NCBI GenBank assembly: GCA_018819005.1
Contig: JAHJQU010000480.1
Coordinates: 1 to 9,534, forward strand
Direction of reading: 5' to 3'
Origin: Pseudomonadota bacterium
GTDB taxonomy: Bacteria > Desulfobacterota > Desulfobacteria > Desulfobacterales > RPRI01
DNA: 9,534 nt
Shown: in pieces, positions 6,594-9,534 of the stretch
Numbering within the stretch: position 1 is the stretch's first letter
Layout: every line of letters starts with the position of its first letter
Position numbers and translations under genes: made by a program
The notes under the pieces: model-generated
Databases searched by the model: none
The model's input: only the letters and a program-made list of their open reading frames with translations
What the model was told of the DNA's origin: nothing

Positions 6594-9268
6594 GAGGCTG
6601 CACCCCTTACGTTTACCTTAGAATAGATAACCTGAGCTTCTTTTGGAATCTTAATGTAGATAGTACTGTTTTCTGATGAGCTAAACGAAAGACTCTTAGA
6701 TGATGAACCGTCAGAAAAATTATTCTGCACACGGGTATCTTCATCAAAAACAATGACGTCAACGTATCTGTAGCTTGAAAGGTTTCCGTCAGTAGCTTCT
6801 ATCACTACAGAATAATTTGCTGTAGAGTTCTCATCAGTCTGCCAAAGCCCGCTATCATTGAATGGATAACCATAATAATAGCTAAGATTGTCTCCATCAG
6901 GATCAGTTGCAGCGATTTCTCCTGAAGCATTTACATTTACAAGCTGCCCTGCTATAGCGGTGATGTTGGAAACTGAGGAAATGGATGGCTGGTCATTAAA
7001 GTCAGAGATCACGGATAAAAAAGCTATGGGGCTTCCCGCTCTCTTTAACGCAATTTCTGCCTTCCCATCATTATCCAAATCCCCAATAGCCGGAGCGCTA
7101 CCAACTTCTCCTGGAAGTAAAAACTCAAAGTCAAGTTTATTGTTATAAACATCCAACACAAATAGGCGTGGAGTACTGGTTTCAGGAAAAATGATTTCGT
7201 AAACACCGTCTCCATCAATATCAGCAATGTCAGGACTGACAACGGCTGCTTTGATAAGTCTCCCATAATTGAAATTGTTGCAGGCACTAACAGCGTTTCC
7301 ATTGCTCTCATAACAGAGAATCTTTCCATAATCAGACATCTCACTATTTCGCACAGAAAGAACGATCTCTGCATCGCCATCCTTATCAATATCACCAACA
7401 GCAGGAGTAACACTTGCGTCATAGCTTCCAAGACTTACGGGGAAACCCGATTCGGTATTCCACGTCTCTGAATCCCTAACATAAAGCCTGTTATAACAAG
7501 TTTTTCCAGCTTCGCACCCATAAGTTGTAGTAGTGTAAATAAGCTCATACTTATTATCCCTGTCAATATCATAAAGAACAACAGCGCCTCGCATCTTGCC
7601 ATCAGAATTATTATGCTTTAGATTCAGAGTGCTTCCATCGTAATCATAGACCTGGAAACCATAATAAGTAGGAACAACTATCTCCAGGTAATCATCACCA
7701 TCAAGATTAGCAAGAGAAACAGCAGCTTCAGCACCGCCATTACCCACATTAATACTAGCCTCTTCGTCATAACTACCGTCATCATTTAGTATAAATAAAT
7801 GTCCTGGCCAATCATACTTGCCATAATACTCAGCAAAAACTATTTCATTGGTCCCGTCCAAATCTATATCCTCAATTGCGGTAAAACGCACATCGCCTGC
7901 TGCACTGCCATTCAATGCTTCGCTAAACCTGGAAGTAAGAGGAAAAGTCCACCTTAGAGACGGAGGAGAAGCCTCATAAGCCTTAACCCCACTGCTTTCT
8001 CCCAAACCAAAGACCATCTCGTTTTCATCATCGCCATCAATATCTCCGATGCTAACAGGCCCCATAACAACAGCATCAAGCTTTATTGGGTATCCACTTT
8101 TTTTGGTCGCCCACCACGAGTTCTGTTCAACAGCATATATCTCAGAATCAAGCTCAACCTGATCAGACACCACAACAATAGTCTCCATATTGCCATCATC
8201 GTCCACATCGCCAATACTGTTCCTTGAATAAAGGTCTTCGGCAGAACTCCCCTTCAACACAATATTCTTCTTCAGCCAAGTTCTATCATTATTCTTTTTC
8301 AAGTCACCCTTCAACAAAGAAAAGCCGGTACGCTGATTGTCGTGATGAAATGTAGGCCACGAATAAGAATGAACAGTATCCCAAAACAACCTATAAAGAC
8401 CTGCCGTTGCACGCATAGCATGAGGAATTACAGCATTAGCAACAACCTCAACGTTGTCCATACTCAAGTCTTCATCATGAGAAATGAAATCGCTACAAGA
8501 AGTATATTTATCTCCCCAGAGATTAGTTGAACCTGAACCACTGCAACTCCAATTATGTGGGCTATTATCTAACTCTCTGTAAAAATAATTTGCGTCATCA
8601 TCCTTACTAGCCCAGTATTGCGTTTTTTGTGCTGTATACCAAAACAATCGAAATAAATGGTTTGCTGTATCAGGCTCTATATCTGACCAATCAAATCCAT
8701 CTATCAGATTTTCGTAATAATAGGGTTCAAAATTCTCACCTTGCCAATTGTAAGTATTATTCATTACAGAATAATTATTTGCAGTGTATCTCTCCAAATA
8801 AGAGATGATTGGGTGGGGATCTAAATGAACATGAGGCACAGAAGTAGCATCCTCTAGCAGATGAGCTACTCTCCCTAACCAATAATAAGAATCTTCAATA
8901 TTCCCATCAATATATGAAGAAATAACTCTTGTCCTCCATAGGTGTTCTGCTTTCTCCCAAGAGCTATCATCCCACCCCAAACCATTATCATATTCTCCAT
9001 CTTCTGGATCATCAGGCTGCCAGAAATGCAGCAAGAATCTATCATAATAGTCCTCTTCTTCAGATCCCTGAATAATCGTAATGTCCGATTCTCTAAGCTC
9101 ATTTCCAATGTTTTGTTTAATTTCATAAGGAATTGTATCCCAGACTACATGTGACTCATTAGTTATATGCTGATGGACTGGAGGGTCCTTACTATAAGCA
9201 AAAATTGAAGGACTACATATCACAAATATAAAAATTATGCATGAAATTGTGATTAGTCTGAGTGTCAT
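6590..9268 (-). CDS. secreted zinc phospholipase C-like enzyme fused to FG-GAP beta-propeller and cadherin-like domain
   Basis: An 892-residue secreted protein. The signal peptide is 1-24 (ending SIFA). Residues 25-300 match zinc-dependent phospholipase C such as clostridial alpha-toxin. They have an N-terminal histidine cluster (H32, H34), EEDYYDRFLLHFWQPD with D73/D76 and H81, and YWLGRVAHLLED with H136 and D140. H146 then lies at the same spacing as in alpha-toxin, with H152 and E159 beyond, and a terminal 'TAGLYRLFWD' helix. Such enzymes cleave phospholipid head groups; the ether-lipid or other true substrate is unknown. 'WPTFHHDNQRTG' then opens a propeller of about eight FG-GAP/VCBS calcium motifs (first near 352, last near 728), for example GDIDKDGDAEIV. 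A cadherin-like domain (about 760-841) and a beta-sandwich half ending KIPKEAQVIYSKV close the protein. It heads the operon and overlaps the next gene by 4 bp. No ribosome site precedes the ATG, fitting a short leader. Confidence 0.85.
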   Translation of the reverse strand: MTLRLITISCIIFIFVICSPSIFAYSKDPPVHQHITNESHVVWDTIPYEIKQNIGNELRESDITIIQGSEEEDYYDRFLLHFWQPDDPEDGEYDNGLGWDDSSWEKAEHLWRTRVISSYIDGNIEDSYYWLGRVAHLLEDATSVPHVHLDPHPIISYLERYTANNYSVMNNTYNWQGENFEPYYYENLIDGFDWSDIEPDTANHLFRLFWYTAQKTQYWASKDDDANYFYRELDNSPHNWSCSGSGSTNLWGDKYTSCSDFISHDEDLSMDNVEVVANAVIPHAMRATAGLYRLFWDTVHSYSWPTFHHDNQRTGFSLLKGDLKKNNDRTWLKKNIVLKGSSAEDLYSRNSIGDVDDDGNMETIVVVSDQVELDSEIYAVEQNSWWATKKSGYPIKLDAVVMGPVSIGDIDGDDENEMVFGLGESSGVKAYEASPPSLRWTFPLTSRFSEALNGSAAGDVRFTAIEDIDLDGTNEIVFAEYYGKYDWPGHLFILNDDGSYDEEASINVGNGGAEAAVSLANLDGDDYLEIVVPTYYGFQVYDYDGSTLNLKHNNSDGKMRGAVVLYDIDRDNKYELIYTTTTYGCEAGKTCYNRLYVRDSETWNTESGFPVSLGSYDASVTPAVGDIDKDGDAEIVLSVRNSEMSDYGKILCYESNGNAVSACNNFNYGRLIKAAVVSPDIADIDGDGVYEIIFPETSTPRLFVLDVYNNKLDFEFLLPGEVGSAPAIGDLDNDGKAEIALKRAGSPIAFLSVISDFNDQPSISSVSNITAIAGQLVNVNASGEIAATDPDGDNLSYYYGYPFNDSGLWQTDENSTANYSVVIEATDGNLSSYRYVDVIVFDEDTRVQNNFSDGSSSKSLSFSSSENSTIYIKIPKEAQVIYSKVNVRGAAS

Positions 9269-9297
9269 TTTTCTACTTTACCCGCATTTTCAGAAGG

Positions 9298-9308
9298 TTT
9301 ATATATAA
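9298..9308. promoter_or_regulatory. shared archaeal-type TATA box for divergent genes
   Basis: TTTATATATAA is nearly symmetric and matches the archaeal TATA consensus on both strands. On the plus strand its centre lies about 27 bp before the ATG at 9329, which predicts a leaderless mRNA. On the minus strand it places the start near 9277, about 9 nt before the ATG at 9268. Neither gene has a Shine-Dalgarno sequence, as expected for such transcripts. No bacterial -35 box pairs with it. Confidence 0.6.
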
Positions 9309-9328
9309 TCAGAGTAATAATAAAAAAC

Positions 9329-9534
9329 ATGAAGCAAGAGATCAAACAAAGATGGATTGGTTTAAGGTATTGGCAAAGACTGGGATTGAAATTTTCATTA
9401 TTAGGAATTATTGTAACTGGAGTTTTTTGGAAGGCCAGACCGGAATCCCTTCTCTCGTGGATTCTATCATTAATAACCCGTCCAGCATTACGTCTAGCAG
9501 AATTCTTGGGCGACTTAGGAATGTATAATTTTAT
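9329..9534 (+). CDS. small membrane protein, N-terminal part (3' end outside window)
   Basis: An ATG at 9329 opens a frame that stays open to the window end (68 codons). The N-terminus is very basic (MKQEIKQRWIGLRYWQR). One hydrophobic segment at about residues 18-34 (LGLKFSLLGIIVTGVFW) is followed by a second amphipathic or hydrophobic stretch (SLLSWILSLITRPALRLAEF). The start lies at the predicted transcription start of the shared TATA box, supporting a leaderless gene. A longer overlapping frame (9262-9528) begins upstream of the TATA box and has no membrane-like or domain character, so it was not preferred. I do not recognise the family. It is divergent from the surface operon and may be unrelated to it. 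Confidence 0.55.
   Translation, partial: MKQEIKQRWIGLRYWQRLGLKFSLLGIIVTGVFWKARPESLLSWILSLITRPALRLAEFLGDLGMYNF

Noticed and set aside
7045..7431. 128-codon minus-strand frame inside the propeller region
   Set aside because: It lies in another frame of the calcium-loop repeats, whose main frame is clearly coding. The hydrophobic, Met/Leu-rich product is an artefact of the repeat codons.
8369..9196. S1/P1 nuclease instead of phospholipase C
   Set aside because: The two families share a fold. The HFWxPD motif and the H-x3-D-x5-H spacing followed by the TAGLYRLFWD helix match phospholipase C better, though structure prediction is needed to settle it.
9262..9528. 88-codon plus-strand frame overlapping the divergent promoter
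   Set aside because: It starts upstream of the TATA box and inside the start of the minus-strand operon gene. Its product lacks any domain character, and the competing frame at 9329 is better placed and membrane-like.
1..9534. CRISPR array, tRNA or rRNA gene
   Set aside because: No regularly spaced repeats, cloverleaf arms or conserved rRNA segments were seen on either strand.

Overview
The window most resembles a genome fragment of an uncultivated DPANN-type archaeon (Woesearchaeota/Pacearchaeota-like). Two features point that way. The dominant minus-strand operon encodes secreted proteins packed with N-x-S/T glycosylation sequons, with the Ig-like and beta-sandwich domains common in nanoarchaeal surface proteins. 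An archaeal-looking TATA box sits at 9298-9308, correctly spaced for short-leader or leaderless transcripts on both strands. Other features look bacterial: an RlmL-type rRNA methyltransferase fragment, a DUF4143 ATPase with a TTGACA-17-TATATT promoter, and two palindromic elements resembling bacterial REP/IS200-associated repeats. The lineage call is therefore inference. The alternative is a bacterium such as Omnitrophota carrying an archaeal-like surface operon.

Layout. 2-544 (+) is the 3' end of an RlmL/YpsC-like 23S rRNA guanine-N2 methyltransferase. Its stop codon lies inside a REP-like sequence (542-569). 545-638 is a short convergent gap. 639-1970 (-) is a complete AAA+ ATPase with a DUF4143-type C-terminus. 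1971-2308 has no confident gene; it holds the ATPase promoter, a possible 20-codon mini-ORF and a weak hairpin where the large operon may end. 2309-9268 (-) is a tightly packed five-gene operon (junctions of -4, +11, +11 and 0 bp). 9329-end (+) is the start of a divergent small membrane protein, open at the window edge.

The operon, in transcription order, encodes: (1) an 892-residue secreted protein with an N-terminal zinc phospholipase C-like domain, an FG-GAP/VCBS beta-propeller, a cadherin-like domain and a beta-sandwich end; (2) a 641-residue cysteine-rich secreted glycoprotein with 30 sequons and Ig-like domains; (3) a 409-residue secreted glycoprotein with a DUF2341-like domain, whose 3' coding end carries a perfect 13-bp-stem REP-like hairpin; (4) a 208-residue secreted protein with two FG-GAP-like calcium loops; (5) a 159-residue protein with two membrane helices and an FtsK gamma winged-helix domain but no FtsK motor.

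Taken together the operon looks like a cell-surface module for contacting or attacking another cell or lipid surface, with a membrane-tethered DNA-binding protein at its end. The lipid-hydrolase, propeller and FtsK-gamma assignments come from sequence motifs. Joint function in host interaction or DNA handling is inference from co-transcription.
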